DNA of 64,000 bases from Bremia lactucae (GCF_004359215.1 NC_090619.1:4484794-4548793), one strand, 5' to 3'; shown: positions 1-11,133, counted from the first letter of the stretch. The notes: a model not told the origin generated them from the letters alone. Numbers and translations: made by a program.

Positions 1-2616
1 GGGCCATGTAAGGGGTTCAACCTCCTCACATAGCTCTCCGACCTTCTTCGTGCAAAACGCCACAGGGGGGTGGCGGATTGTGCTCGCATTCAATAAACTG
101 AATGCTGCAACGGTCAGCCGACACCCAGAAAAGACGTAAGCATAGATGGTATATCTAAGAGTACCATATTTTCGTCTATGGATCTGATGGATAAATTATA
201 TCGTATCCTTATGCGTGAACGGGACATCCCGTACACAGTAGTGAGCACTCACAATGGGATGCTAGTAATGCCACAGGGGCGTAGTAACGCCCCTGTAAAA
301 TTCAATAGATGCGTAATGAATCTGTTGAGACCTGTGCGAGAATTCGCACCGAGTTATTTCGATGATGTATTCGTCCATAGCCCGGCCATGGACGGAATGA
401 CGGGCGTGGGAGTCCATGGAAGTCCGTAAAGCTCACGTTCGTCAGGTCACGGGTCAGGTTCTTACACTTATGCAAAGCATAAGTTGCACGCAAATCTCAA
501 GAAGTGCATATTCGCTGCAAGCGAATACCACTTCTTGGGTGCATCGTCGGTAAACACGGCGCCGTGATCCCGAAAATATCGAGGCAATCACCGACTGGCA
601 AGTTCAAGTCGATGTCAAGGGGCTTAAGAAGTTCCTTAGTTTAGCGGCGTACTTGCACAAGTACTCACGCAATTATGCAGAGATTACAATTCATCTCTCT
701 CGTCTCTTGAAAAAAGACGAGATATGTTTATGGAACGCTGATTGTCAGCGTTTCTTTGAAGACATCAAGCAAAGCTTGATGCAATCGCCCATCTTGGCGA
801 TTGCAGATCAAGACAGAAATTTTCATGTCGTCTGTGACGCCAGCGATTACGCAATCAGCTGCGTGTTAATGCAATACGACACAGACGGCGCGGAGCGTGT
901 CGTCTGATACCAATGACGTCAGCTGCAACCAGCTGAACGCAATTACCCAGTGCATAACAAAAAATTCCTTGCCATAAAATATGCATTGGGGGCTAAATTT
1001 AGGGTCTATCTCCTCGGAGATAGACTGTTCATCGTATATACAGACCATGCGTCATTACGCACGGCCGTAAATAGCCCATACCTCTCGCAAAGAATGGCGA
1101 GGTGGCTATCCTTCTTCGCGGAGTATAATTTCTCCGTGGAATATAAACCAGGACAGCTTAATGTCGTCGCTGATGTGTTGTCACGCTGACCCGATTTCGA
1201 TTCGGCTGCGCACTTTAACAGTGAAAACAATCCCACTGTTGCAACACTCATTACGAGTGTTCCGCCATCAACCTTGTTTGATGACATAAAGAAAGCCTAC
1301 ACAGAAGATAAAGATTTTCTACGTTTAATGGATCATCTGATGAATCCATTTATTAAATCTTTAAAGATTCACCGGCTTAATATCGATTGTCATTCGATCG
1401 ATACACTACACGCAACGGCTTGCTATACTACACAGCCGTTGCCGGCGAAACTCCACGTTTCTTCGTCCCAGCTCACAATGGCTTGCGCTTGCGCGTCAAG
1501 TATGAGTGTCACGATGCACCAACAAGTGGGCATCGTGGACGTGAGAAAACATATCTCACAGTAAATCGCGACTATTACTGGCCCCGCCAGTATCAGTTCC
1601 TGCGCAACTACATTCGTGCTTGCGAGGTATGCCGACGGGTGAAGCCTAGCCTTTCATCCGGTGCATCTCTCCAGCCTTTACCACTTCCAACAGAATGTTG
1701 GCATTCCGTATCTATGGACTTCGTCTTCGAATTTCGCAAAGACGATACAAAATCAATGGAATTCTTGTTTTTGTTCACAGCATCAGCAAAATAGTACATT
1801 TTGTTGCAGTACCAGAGTCAATCACGGCTACGGGCTGTGCCCGTGTCTTTATCGACACGGTATTCAGACTCCACAGTTTAGCCTCTGAACTGGTCTCCGA
1901 TAGAGATCCACGATTAGCGGTTTGGTAATCCGTGTTCCGTTCTCTCGGAACACGGCTGACTATGTCAACATCCGATCACCCAGAAACGGATGGTCAATTA
2001 GAACGCGTAAATCGCGTCGTCGAAGACATACTTCGAGGTAACGTCCAATCGTATTCGAATTGGAGCGATTTTTTACCGATGGTCGAATTTGCCATTAATA
2101 ATTCGGTGCATGCGTCTACAACGCATACACCGTTCTTCGTGAATGGCTTAAGCCATCCTCGCATACCCACCCAATTAGAGGGATCCTCTAGTTTATGGGG
2201 GGTGGACTCCCACGAGCAAAACAATTTCTGGCTCATGCTCATCACGCATCGAAGTTAACAACGACGCGAATGATGTCGTTTTCGATGCAATCGACATCGA
2301 AGATGAGAAAAGTCTCGTGGCAGTGCGCACAAAGCGCACTGAAAAAGACAAAACAAATGAGTCAGCAGAGGAATTTCTGCTGACTCGAGAATCAGTAATC
2401 CTTTTCGTACAGGATTCCATTGCTAATGCAGTGGACCTTCAGAAACGGAATGCAGACAAACGTGGAAGAGCAAAAGTTCATTCATTCAAAATTAATGATC
2501 TAGTGCTACACTCTACGGTAAACGTATCTAAGCGTGTAATCACTAATGTGGGCCACTACCCAAGTTCATTGGGTCTTTCCGTGTACTCCATCGCAGAGGC
2601 AATGCATACACCATAG
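1..2616 (+). pseudogene. Ty3/gypsy pol remnant: reverse transcriptase, RNase H, integrase
   Basis: Broken polyprotein of a Ty3/gypsy retrotransposon, entered already inside the reverse transcriptase. The palm region ends near 250-395 with VMPQG, APVKFNR and YFDDVFVHS (catalytic YxDD as YFDD). RNase H follows at about 650-1190 (VVCDASDYAI, YTDHASLR, VEYKPGQLNVVADVLSR). The integrase HHCC zinc finger is at about 1480-1650 (GHRGREKTYLTV, CEVCRRVK) and the integrase core at about 1690-2250 (MDFVF, SDRDPR, TDGQLERVNR, FAINNS). Frame changes and stops separate nearly every domain, so no functional product is possible. A four-residue stretch normally found before VMPQG is missing. Orientation and family are certain from the domain order; age and lineage are not. 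Confidence 0.9.
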
Positions 2617-2618
2617 AA

Positions 2619-3262
2619 TTGCCACGTAGGATACGAACACATCCTACGTTTTACGTTGGTCGGCTCCCCCCGTACCATCAGTACGCGGCTTCTTCCGAGG
2701 ACGGATCTGACCACCCTTTTCAAGAATCCCTAAAAGATTCTTGTGATCGCGAACCAGATTCTCATGTTGAACCTGGAATTTCTCATGCCGGTTCCGACGA
2801 TCCTCGAAACTGCGATGAGCTGACGACAGTTCATCACCAACAACGTGATATTTCCGTTCGTACTCCAACATGGAGTACGCACTCTTCGAACGGTCTTCCA
2901 ACCGCTCGATATGGTGAGCCTGCACCGTCTGCTCCAACGAACGACGCTTGCCACGCTCATGGCCAATTCCCTCCTCCAAATCATGGAGGAAGTGATCGAT
3001 TTTTTCGATCCTCGACATTAGATCCGACACACGGTTCGGATCTAATTTTCCCTCCTCCATCACAACCATAAGTGGATACCCACGGTGGTCAACGTTTTCT
3101 TGTGTAACATATTTAGAACCACCGTGATGTGAAGGGGTAGCGAACGAGTAATCTTGTTCGCTGGCGCGGTTATCCAACATCACATGACAGCTGGGAGCCT
3201 CGTTCCCAGCTAGTTGCTGACGTTGGGGGCCTCGTCCGTCAGTATGACGAGACCCATCCGAT
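2619..3262 (+). pseudogene. Gypsy pol C-terminus with decayed chromodomain
   Basis: Continuation of the upstream pol. It opens with RIRTHPTFYVGRL, the usual end of the integrase in oomycete gypsy elements, runs through a Ser/Pro/His-rich linker (to about 3060) and ends in a chromodomain, visible as NLVRWRGYP and SWEPRSQLV followed by RQYDETHP (about 3150-3262). A TAA at 3070 and further stops at about 3106, 3115 and 3136 break the linker-chromodomain junction. A chromodomain places the element in the chromovirus branch of gypsy elements; in that family it directs integration to marked chromatin. A second copy of the linker lies at 59018-59291. Confidence 0.8.
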
Positions 3263-3781
3263 GGTTCAAAAGGTCCATCGAAAAACACGCGCCCCTGGCG
3301 GATGTAAATCGATTGCAAAACGTCAATCGCATCCCGCATCTCAATAGAGATGCGAACCCTTCCCCATGGCGACGAAAGGGAATAGACATCCCCTTTTACT
3401 CTCTTCGTGTTGTCAACACAACACGGACAGGGATAACCCCACGTGATGCATGGAAGCCCAGCCTCAGTCTTTGAAGCCAAGCTTCGCGTCCACTGTCTTT
3501 GACACTGCGAATGAACGCGCTTCAGGCTAGTGTAAGCGAGACTTATCTCGCTTATTGTTGCCACTAAACCATCGATGCTAAAGAAAAGCATCGAGATAAA
3601 AATCTTCCTCAGCGCGAAAGTTCTTCGCGCTGGGATCAAGGCCATGTAGCTATGTCGCAATAAATAAGGGATCTTTATTGGGAGGAGTAGTCTCTCCAGA
3701 CAAGCTATTGATTAGCCGTTCTGGCAAAAGCCACGGCTTCTTCTCAGGGGCGAGATGAGACACTTTATTGTCTTCACTCCC

Positions 3782-4252
3782 CTAAGTGGTACCCACTGAA
3801 GCAGGGGTACCACAAAAGCTTTTATAACGATGGCTTACGCCATCGTAATCACCTTGCACAGAAACGTGTGCAGGTGACCGTACGGGAGACGGAACGGGCG
3901 ATGAGGGATCATCCTCATCGTCGGAACGAAATAGACTATTAATTCGTCTATCAGAATGAGCCCTCTCATTCGAAGGCTCATAGTCAGCCGCCTGACGTCT
4001 ATCATGCGACTGTTCTATTCTTCCCGAGTCGGCCATTTCGTCCGACTCGCATTCGTAGTCGACCTCCAAAGAGGGGTCGTATTCACGTGGTGAACCACTA
4101 CTTGCTCCCGTAACATCTAGTGTTGCGCGAGAAGAAGATACTACGGCAGACGTTCCGTCTGCCGCAAGAGATAACAGTGCATCACCCGCGGCTGCACGAA
4201 CCACAGCCGAAGGCGCCGCACTATCAGCACCGCGCATGAATTTGTTCTCCAT
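3782..4252 (-). pseudogene. Gag-like N-terminal fragment (acidic, Ser/Pro-rich)
   Basis: Open frame of about 156 codons on the minus strand beginning with MENKF (an in-frame ATG 14 codons upstream gives a longer version from 4294). It is Ala-rich at first, then acidic with DDEDDPSSP and repeated PSPVRSP-type segments, and no catalytic or zinc-knuckle motif is present. The composition and the position in retrotransposon debris suggest the front of a gypsy gag whose remainder was lost at a junction near 3780. The adjacent LTR at 4370-4815 points the other way, so it is probably not this fragment's own LTR. A degenerate host gene cannot be excluded. Confidence 0.4.
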
Positions 4253-4369
4253 GCGATGAAATTTAAAATGATGGTTCTGACCAATCAAGATCATATTAAA
4301 TAAAGTGGTTACATAGTGACAACTCCATCCAATGACAGTCAGAGTGATTGTCGTTTAATGGAGAAGTGA

Positions 4370-4815
4370 TGTAACGGGGTGTATAGTTACATGAAATTAA
4401 CACTTAAAGATTGTTAATTAATATATTATCTAAAAGGTAGATAATATTTGGAGGATATTACTTATTATAGTAATGTTCAGAAATCTTATCCATAAATTGG
4501 TAAAGGCCATTATATCTATTTATCCCGCAGACTAATCAGCTGTAAGCGTAAACAAAGAGACAGAGACAGATAAGATTTCAATTGCATGTTTAGTATTAGC
4601 TCATAATTTAGAAAGTATTAACAGATAGAAAGAAGAGATACTTAATCATATTAATACAGTTTCCATTAAACCATCTTTAACGTAGACTTTTCTTGAAGAG
4701 AAGTCTTCCTCTGCACGTACCAGTGTACGTGAAGTGACGTAAGGCATCACTCGCAACTGAAGCAGTGCGAAGTGGACTTGTACTGAAGCAGTACAAGTCG
4801 TAGTACCCCGTTACA
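4370..4815 (+). repeat. LTR, family A
   Basis: 446 bp bounded by TGTAACGGGG and CCCCGTTACA, so 5'-TG...CA-3' with a 10-bp inverted terminus. It carries the family marker GTCTTCCTCTG and two hairpin-forming segments before its 3' end (4752-4769 and 4775-4799). Flanks are AGTGA and GTTCC, so there is no target duplication; it is an end of a broken element or has been rearranged. Other copies lie at 11202, 51071, 52321 and, reversed, 58869. Confidence 0.85.
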
Positions 4816-4829
4816 GTTCCCCTTTTGAT

Positions 4830-5035
4830 CTTAAAGCGTAAGTTTCTTCCTAAAGCTTGCGTATTGATATGTACCGCTTTCGTGACGACACTTTACTAGA
4901 GTTCTTGGTGAGTTGGGTGAGGTCGCTAAGGCGCCCATCACAACTACCTCAGTCACGCAAGAGAAGCCGGTCTAACCGCTTCCTCGCTGTACTAGGGTAT
5001 GTGTCTAAGTAGAGCGTGGCCGCATTACGACGTGC
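4830..5035 (+). repeat. LTR, family B, 3' remnant
   Basis: Shares long stretches (GACGACAC, GGTCGCTAA, CAACTACCTCA, CACGCAAGAGAAG, TAAGTAGAGCGTGGCCGC) with the LTR at 54665-55221. Only the 3' part is here, directly before a plus-strand gag, so it is probably the 5' LTR of that gag's element, cut by the family A LTR. Confidence 0.6.
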
Positions 5036-5139
5036 ACTTGAAATACTTCCCACGACCAACATCTCTGCGTGTGTACGTGAGGATGGGCCTCAATATCGAT
5101 TGAGCTCGTTTCCACCACTTCTCCAAACATCATCGGGAG

Positions 5140-5870
5140 GTGGCAGGGCACTTGGCGCAGGGACTTGGTGAACAAGCCCTGGCCAGGCTCCTGGATAGTC
5201 CTCCTGAGCAACATGTTGCTCAGTTGGAGCAGGCATTCGTGCTCGGACAGCGGAGGGCCGCGTCCGAGGCACAGAGCCATGCTGCGGCGGAGTCCATCAC
5301 TCAGACTCAGGATGAGCTGAGGAATGATCAGGATCGGAGCGAGGCTTTCAACAGGATTGCTGAGATGCTCTCTGTCCGGCCGCATCAGCCGAGGCTTATT
5401 CGGATGGACCCGCGCAAGGTCGATTGAACTGCAGCGCACACTGTTGTCCACTGGCTGTTAGCCGTGAAGCAATGCGGTGTCGTTCAGCTCATCGAGGACG
5501 ACAGCCGGATGGTACCGTACGCCATGTCGCACCTGCGCGGTAAGGCCTCAGAGTGGGCTTACTCGGCGCTTACGGCGGACAGAAAGGCTTTACCTACATG
5601 GGCGATCTTTAAGGAAAAGATTCGCGCCATGTACCAGCCGCCGAACAACGAAGTGTTGCTTCAGACGCGCTTCTTTAAAGCGCGACAGGCGATCCCTGCA
5701 AGAGTATGTGCAGGAGATGCGCTTGCTGTCGGCGCCCATTACCGTAGGTCCGATTCTTGAGCACATTAAGATGCCCACGTTTATGAACGGACTACGGCAC
5801 GGCCTATCAGGACAGGCCCTTTTGAGTAAGGTGCCGTCGACGGTGGAATAGGCAATGAAAATTGCCTTAG
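5140..5870 (+). pseudogene. Gypsy gag, frameshifted
   Basis: Capsid-type gag of a gypsy element. The first part (5140-5424) is a helical leader rich in Gln, Ala and Glu. After a TGA at 5425-5427 the same frame continues with VVHWLLAV, YAMSHLRGKASEWAYSAL and FKEKIRAMYQPPNNEV, the conserved capsid core of oomycete gag. A one-base shift near 5690 moves the rest (LQEYVQEMR, HIKMPTFMNGLRHGL, KVPSTVE) into another frame, which stops at 5849. No zinc knuckle is seen. The product would be truncated at about 95 residues, so this is a dead copy. Confidence 0.8.
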
Positions 5871-6116
5871 TTGATGAGCAATCCTACAACAGTGCCTCGG
5901 CGACAGCTTGGTATAGCCGTCGGCCGAGAGGTCAGATTCCATTCCCATAAAGTTGGGCAATGCAGCTGTTGTCTGATATAAATGCGGCAAGCGCGGCCAT
6001 ATGATGGCTCGCTGCTATGCCAGGGTCCCTGCTGGGGCAAGATGCCCAGCAAGAGGACTACCTTCCCAAGGGAGATGGCAAGATTCAGCGTGCTTTCAGC
6101 ATTCAGTGAATCGTTT

Positions 6117-7850
6117 TTACAACGAGTGTCCTCGGTGGAGTTCATTGAATGAGTCTGTCAGTGTTTTAGACATTGGCATGTCTGAGTTAATAAACTCTAT
6201 TTTTAAAAAGATTAATTCTGAGCTCGACTCAGCAGAAATAAGTGGAACGGCACGTTCCGCGCCAATAGCGCTTTTGTTGCCTAGCAAAGGTGGATTCATG
6301 ACTCTCCAAAACTTTGCTAGGAACATCACGCGTGGCGCCTAAGGTCTTAGACCTCCAATCGATCCATGGTTCATGGTATTCTAACCAGGCCATACCAAAG
6401 ATGAGATCATATCTCGAATCTAAATCAGGGACAAGACAGCGTTCCATACTGTCAAAGTCCAGAAACTTTATACCTAAGTTCAATGGAACTTTGGGAACAG
6501 TGAAACGAGTCCCAGTCGCTAAGCGGACAGTAATTGTATCACATTCATGCGCTCTAAGCGCCTCAACGTATTGATGACTTCCTTCAAGGGAAAGGTGTCG
6601 AGCATAATTGCAAGACGCTTCTGAGTCAATTAAAAATGACCACGGCTTATCAAAGCCCTTTACAGTCGCTTGAGTGACTAGCAAGCCAGGCTTGTACTCT
6701 CGCCCCGTGCCATTAAGCACCGAGCTAATCGGGTCTAGATTCTGTTTATTCTCACCTCCTAAAGGTTCAATAGAGCCTACGTCTTCCCCAGTAGGGCGCA
6801 TCGTACCTACTGGGTATCGACGATTTCCCGCACCGTACCAAATTTCTGGTATAGGTCGGAATTGGTGCTCTTTCAAGCTTTACGCGTATTTCGTAGGGGG
6901 CAGGTCGAACGTAAATGTTTCGTGCTTCCGCACATATCACATCTACAGATGTTTTATGCTGTTCCACAGCTTGAAAAGCCTCTTCTCCTTCCTCAACGAT
7001 GCTTAAATCCATGGGTTCCGGTCTATTAGACGGTACTCATGTGCTCGAATAGCTTGTTCGCCAAACAGGCGTGCTAACGCGAGCAGACCTAACGTCAAAC
7101 TCAGCGCGTAGCGCTATGGCAACTGCCTCTTCGAAAGTAGCAGGATGAGATCGGAATAATATCGTCCGGGCAACCCTTGTTGAGACCCCCCATAAAGATG
7201 GTTACTACAACTGCTTCTTGCACCGGGTCTTGATGTATAGATGCAATGAGAATTCTCAACTCCTGGACATAAACCGTAGGGTTCGTTTACCCTGTCGAGT
7301 TGCTAGGAGCCGTGCTCGCATGCGAAAAGCCTGACCAGGCGGTGCAATCATGCTCGACATTTGCCGTTTCAGCGAATGAGGGAAAATCGTCGTTTATGGA
7401 CGTGCTGCACGACAGTGCCCATTTCATGGCTCTACCTCCAAGTGTGGAAATGGCTATAGCCACCTTTTGCCGTTCTGTTTAGGACAAGGCGGAATCAATG
7501 GACATTTCCATCGGCTTAATCCAAAAAGGGAGATTTCTTCCTCTTTTCCCTCAAATGTTTTCACATTTACAGTTAAAGGGCGAGCACTCGGCTTTGAGTC
7601 AGGTAGAGAGATGTAGCGGGTTGGCATAGATGCCGCTAAGTGGTCGTGTACCTGACCGATCAGGGAGGCTTCGTACCGCATAAAAACGCTTTAAGTCTTG
7701 CATGCAGAACCTCTGGTCCCTGGGACATAGTGAAGTATATATGTTCAAGCCCAAATAAAGTTTTGAGCTTGTCATCAGTTGCGCATTGCGCCTCTGAAAA
7801 TTCTGGAAACTCTTCCATTTTAGTGAAGGCTTAGTCTTATAAAGACTCAG
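6117..7850 (-). pseudogene. Gypsy gag and retropepsin, decayed, minus strand
   Basis: Reading leftward from the LTR array: a gag piece near 7454-7681 ([15 protein letters not shown], an oomycete gag capsid entry), scattered gag sequence to about 6880, then a 215-codon frame (6876-6229) with the retropepsin. The active site reads DSEAS where DSGAS is expected, followed by RYDLIFGMAWLEYHEPWIDW, the conserved protease C-terminal segment. The Gly to Glu change at the active site would abolish activity. Stops and frame changes separate the pieces. The same protease in plus orientation occurs at about 24600-24760. Confidence 0.8.
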
Positions 7851-7863
7851 GCGTAGATTGACT

Positions 7864-7878
7864 ACTAGTGCTACCAGG
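7864..7878 (-). promoter_or_regulatory. Putative primer-binding site
   Basis: On the minus strand the LTR end is followed after two bases by TGGTAGCACTAGT. The same CCTGGTAGCAC follows the family A LTR at 58854-58868. TGG at the start of such a site pairs with the CCA end of a tRNA. The tRNA species is not identified. Confidence 0.55.
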
Positions 7879-9357
7879 TGTAGCTGAGCTACGTCGCTCC
7901 TAAAGTCAGAGGAAGACTTTCAGACTCAGAGAGTCACTTAGTTCTATTGAACTAGTGGGTTTAACAGCTCAGGGAGTCGTACAAGCTATCAAAGCTTAAG
8001 GAATCCTAGTTCAAGGGATTCGGGGGTTCGTAGAACCAAGTGGCAACTAGTGCCCAAGAGGATATACCTGAGAAAGGCTTCTATCTCTTACAGATCAATG
8101 CGCAAGCTTTATGAAGGCACTTAACCCTTTAAGATCAATAGAGGAACTGAACTATATTTTATTATTTAAATCTAAAAACTTTACCCTAGCTAATTAAAAA
8201 AATAGATTTTGGCCGCCAGATTTATATATGGCGGCGACCACATTTATTACCCATAATAAATGGGATTTAAGTAACTAACTATTTTGAAATTAGACAAAAG
8301 GGTATTTTACCCATAAAGTAAATGTAACACAACAACGGTTCTCCAACCGATGCGTGCCCCATTACACCATCCCTTTTAATGTAGCGGAGCTCCTCGCTCC
8401 TAAAGTCAGAGGAAGACTTTCAGACTCAGAGTCACTTAGTTCTATTAAACTAGTGGGTTTAACAGCTCAGGGAGTCGTACAAGCTATCAAAGCTTAAGGA
8501 ATCCTAGTTCAAGGGATTCAGGGGTTCGTAGAACCAAGTGGCAACTAGTGCCCAAGAGGATATACCTTATAAAGGCTTCTATCTCTTACAGATCAATGCG
8601 CAAGCCTTATGAAGGCACTTAACCCTTTAAGATCAATAGAGGAACTGAACTATATTTTTTTATCTAAATCTAAAAAGTTTACCCTAGCTAATTAAAAAAA
8701 TAGATTTTGGCCGCCAGATTTATATATGGCGGCGACCACATTTATTACCTATAATAAATGGGATTTAAGTAACTAACTATTTTGAAATTAGACAAAAGGG
8801 TATTTTACCCATAAAGTAAATGTAACACAACAACGGTTCTCCAACCGATGCGTGCCCCATTACACCATCCCTTTTAATGTAGCGGAGCTCCTCGCTCCTA
8901 AAGTCAGAGGAAGACTTTCAGACTCAGAGTCACTTAGTTCTATTAAACTAATGGGCTTAACAACTCAGGGAGTCGTACAAGCTATCAAAACGGAAGCCTA
9001 AGTCAAGGAATTCAGGGGCTCGTAGAACCAAGTGGCAACTAGTGTCTAAGAGGATATACCTTAGAAATGCTTCTATCTCTTACAGATCAATGCGCAAGCC
9101 TTAGGAAAGCACTTAACGCTTTAAGATCAAAAGAAGAACTGAACTTATTTAATTATTTGAATCTAAAAACCTTACCCTAGCTAATTAAAAAAAAATAGAT
9201 TTTGGCCGCCAGATATATATCTGGCGGCGACCACATTTATTACCCATAATTAATGGGATTTAAGTAATTAACTATTTTAAAATTAGATAAAAGGGTATTT
9301 TACCCATAAGTAATGTACCACAATAACGGTTCTCCAACCGATGTGTGCCTCATTACA
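7879..9357 (-). repeat. Tandem array of three LTRs, family C
   Basis: Three head-to-tail copies: 7879-8366, 8380-8864 and 8878-9357, separated by the same 13-bp spacer (8367-8379, 8865-8877). Read on the minus strand each is TGTAATGGGG...GCTACA, the spacer is the purine-rich TTAAAAGGGATGG expected of a polypurine tract, and GATGGGGGAGGG precedes the rightmost copy. The marker GTCTTCCTCTGACTTTAG also shows the minus orientation. The leftmost copy is followed by CCTGGTAGCAC, a likely primer-binding site, and then by the minus-strand gag at 7850-6117. The first two copies are nearly identical; the third has diverged more. Confidence 0.85.
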
Positions 9358-9520
9358 CCCTCCCCCATCAGACTGTTGACACCGAGTGACAACATTCGCT
9401 TCATTTCCTCTTTGAGGTTGAAACCTAAACAGCTAACCGTTTGGTTGTGTTTTCCATTCTTTGTCTAATGACAATCAAGCGTGAGCACAGACTCTGAGCA
9501 CCTTCCTCGACGATGAGGGA

Positions 9521-10066
9521 ATGGTGGACTTTAAAAGTCACTCTCAATCGGAGGAGGAGGAAAAAGAGCGGCGTTCGCTCACGCCTTCGCCTCCGGACGA
9601 ACGTCGGCGAGCCCCGAATCCGTTCTTAGAACGTGGTGCCGCTGATGTCTTAACTGCATGGAGCAGGACATGGGGCTCCGAGTCCAACATTATTAGGAAT
9701 CCGCTCGATATAGAGCAAGAACAGATAAATCTCATAGAGGAAAGAGCTCGTCGTCGAGCTGCCGAAATAGCGAAAGCTAAAGCTCATAGTGAATATAGAT
9801 TTATTTCGCTTAGTGCGGACGAGCGTCTCAAAGAGATAGCGGGCCATAACTTGGCCATCTGGATCTCTGGTGACCCGGCGAGGACGCCGGAGGATATCGC
9901 TGCTCGCGACGCTCTTCATGAGCAATACCTTACGCCGAAGGTAATGACGCGAAGCCAGTATCTGACGCGTTTACGTGATCAAGCCCGTGGGGCTTCGGTG
10001 ACCTCCATGAGGGAAATTCCGATCGTTTTGTTTCCCAACGAAACAAGAACTGAAAACGACGTCTGA
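9521..10066 (+). CDS. Probable gypsy gag N-terminal region, 181 aa
   Basis: Intact ATG-started frame of 181 codons. It begins acidic (SEEEEKERRS), has a Pro/Arg segment (PSPPDERRRAPNPF), then a charged helical stretch rich in Arg, Ala, Glu and Lys (residues 65-100) and ends with RSQYLTRLRDQARG. No catalytic, membrane or zinc-binding motif is seen. It starts 164 bp beyond the LTR triplet, reading away from it, and is followed by gag-like coiled-coil sequence in shifted frames. Its position suggests the gag leader of another retroelement; I do not recognise a family. It could be a small host gene, but nothing supports that. Confidence 0.45.
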   Translation: MVDFKSHSQSEEEEKERRSLTPSPPDERRRAPNPFLERGAADVLTAWSRTWGSESNIIRNPLDIEQEQINLIEERARRRAAEIAKAKAHSEYRFISLSADERLKEIAGHNLAIWISGDPARTPEDIAARDALHEQYLTPKVMTRSQYLTRLRDQARGASVTSMREIPIVLFPNETRTENDV

Positions 10067-10139
10067 TTTGAGAAATGGGTTCACCGGGCCCGCAAAGTTG
10101 TAGTATCTGTAATATCAGAAGGTCTGCGGATTGAGGTGA

Positions 10140-10762
10140 TGTTCGTTTGGAACGGAAGCTTCGCTTCGACTTTGCTAAGCTTAAGGCCAAAGGCCAGTTA
10201 CGTTCGGCATTTATGCCACAAAACGAAAAAAGGCCTAGCCAATATTTTAGTACTTCGGTTGACCGTACAACCAAGGATCGAAGCCGCACTGAGGCTTTAG
10301 ATCCACCTAATCCCACATTTAGTGGTGGGTCGTTTGACGCGAGTTGACCCTGAGCTTGGCGCTCAAAAACGTCAACGGCGTACGGGCAATCTTGCCGAAG
10401 AGGTACCTCCAACTCCCAAGAGTTTTCAAAAGAGGGTAACCCTAGCCACTTCACCAGATACTGCTATTGACCCTCACGACGACGTCGCTTTAAAAGTTTC
10501 TCCACATGTAACTGAAGGTTCCCCCGCGCATCAAGCAGCGCGGGAGGGGCCGAAATTTCGGCGGAAGCATTTGATGCTCTACGGCACGAGGTGCAACTTC
10601 TTCGTGAGGTCCTTGCTCGGGTTGAGAGTTCTTTTGAGGCGGTTCGGTACCGTCTTTCGACGCTGGAGCGTCAGCAGCCTCGTTTAGAGGGCCAGCTGGA
10701 CATCCTGGTGAGGATGCAGCAATCCGCGGCACGACCGCCTGTCTTGAAGTCCATGGAAACCA
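10140..10762 (+). pseudogene. Gag-like coiled-coil remnant
   Basis: Downstream of the 181-codon frame, broken frames give RFDFAKLKAKGQLRSAFMP, then after stops a helical segment at about 10570-10762 (VQLLREVLARVESSFEAV, LEGQLDILVRMQQSAARP). The last motif recurs at 26757-26800, so it belongs to a repeated element. The sequence switches abruptly at about 10763 to a minus-strand integrase end. Confidence 0.55.
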
Positions 10763-10982
10763 AGTTGGTAGGTAGGTTTTTAGCGTTCAGTAAAACTCGG
10801 TCTCCGACCATATAAGAATTAATACAGCTTCTGCCTTTGGCATCCGCTTGTTCGTTTTGTTTGTCTTGGCTATCAGCCATCGTATCCCTTACATGTCTTA
10901 AGACACTAAATCGCGTCGCGAGAAACTCGCTTACTTGTTTCCGAACGGTAACAGGGCTGATATCAGCAAGCCTATCGGCCAA
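10763..10982 (-). pseudogene. Gypsy integrase C-terminal fragment
   Basis: The minus frame reads VREFLATRF-like sequence, then DTMADSQDKQNEQADAKGR, YMVGDRVLLNAKNLP. This is the conserved segment between the integrase core and chromodomain of oomycete gypsy elements (RDxMAxAQDxQKxxADxxGR, GDxVLLxxxxLP). A close relative lies at 26943-27180 beside the same gag motif. Confidence 0.7.
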
Positions 10983-11033
10983 TTCTCCCCCACCAAGCCC
11001 TGAACCACGCAGTGGTATCGTTAATGGAACGCG

Positions 11034-11133
11034 NNNNNNNNNNNNNNNNNNNNNNNNNNNNNNNNNNNNNNNNNNNNNNNNNNNNNNNNNNNNNNNNNNN
11101 NNNNNNNNNNNNNNNNNNNNNNNNNNNNNNNNN
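11034..11133. other. Assembly gap, 100 N
   Basis: Exactly 100 Ns, a conventional length for a gap of unknown size. The true distance and content are unknown. Confidence 0.99.

Noticed and set aside
2644..3660. 338-codon minus-strand frame as a coiled-coil gene
   Set aside because: It lies opposite a recognisable pol linker and chromodomain on the plus strand.
7879..9357. CRISPR or satellite array
   Set aside because: Units of about 500 bp have LTR termini, polypurine spacers and a primer site; they are LTRs in a eukaryotic genome.
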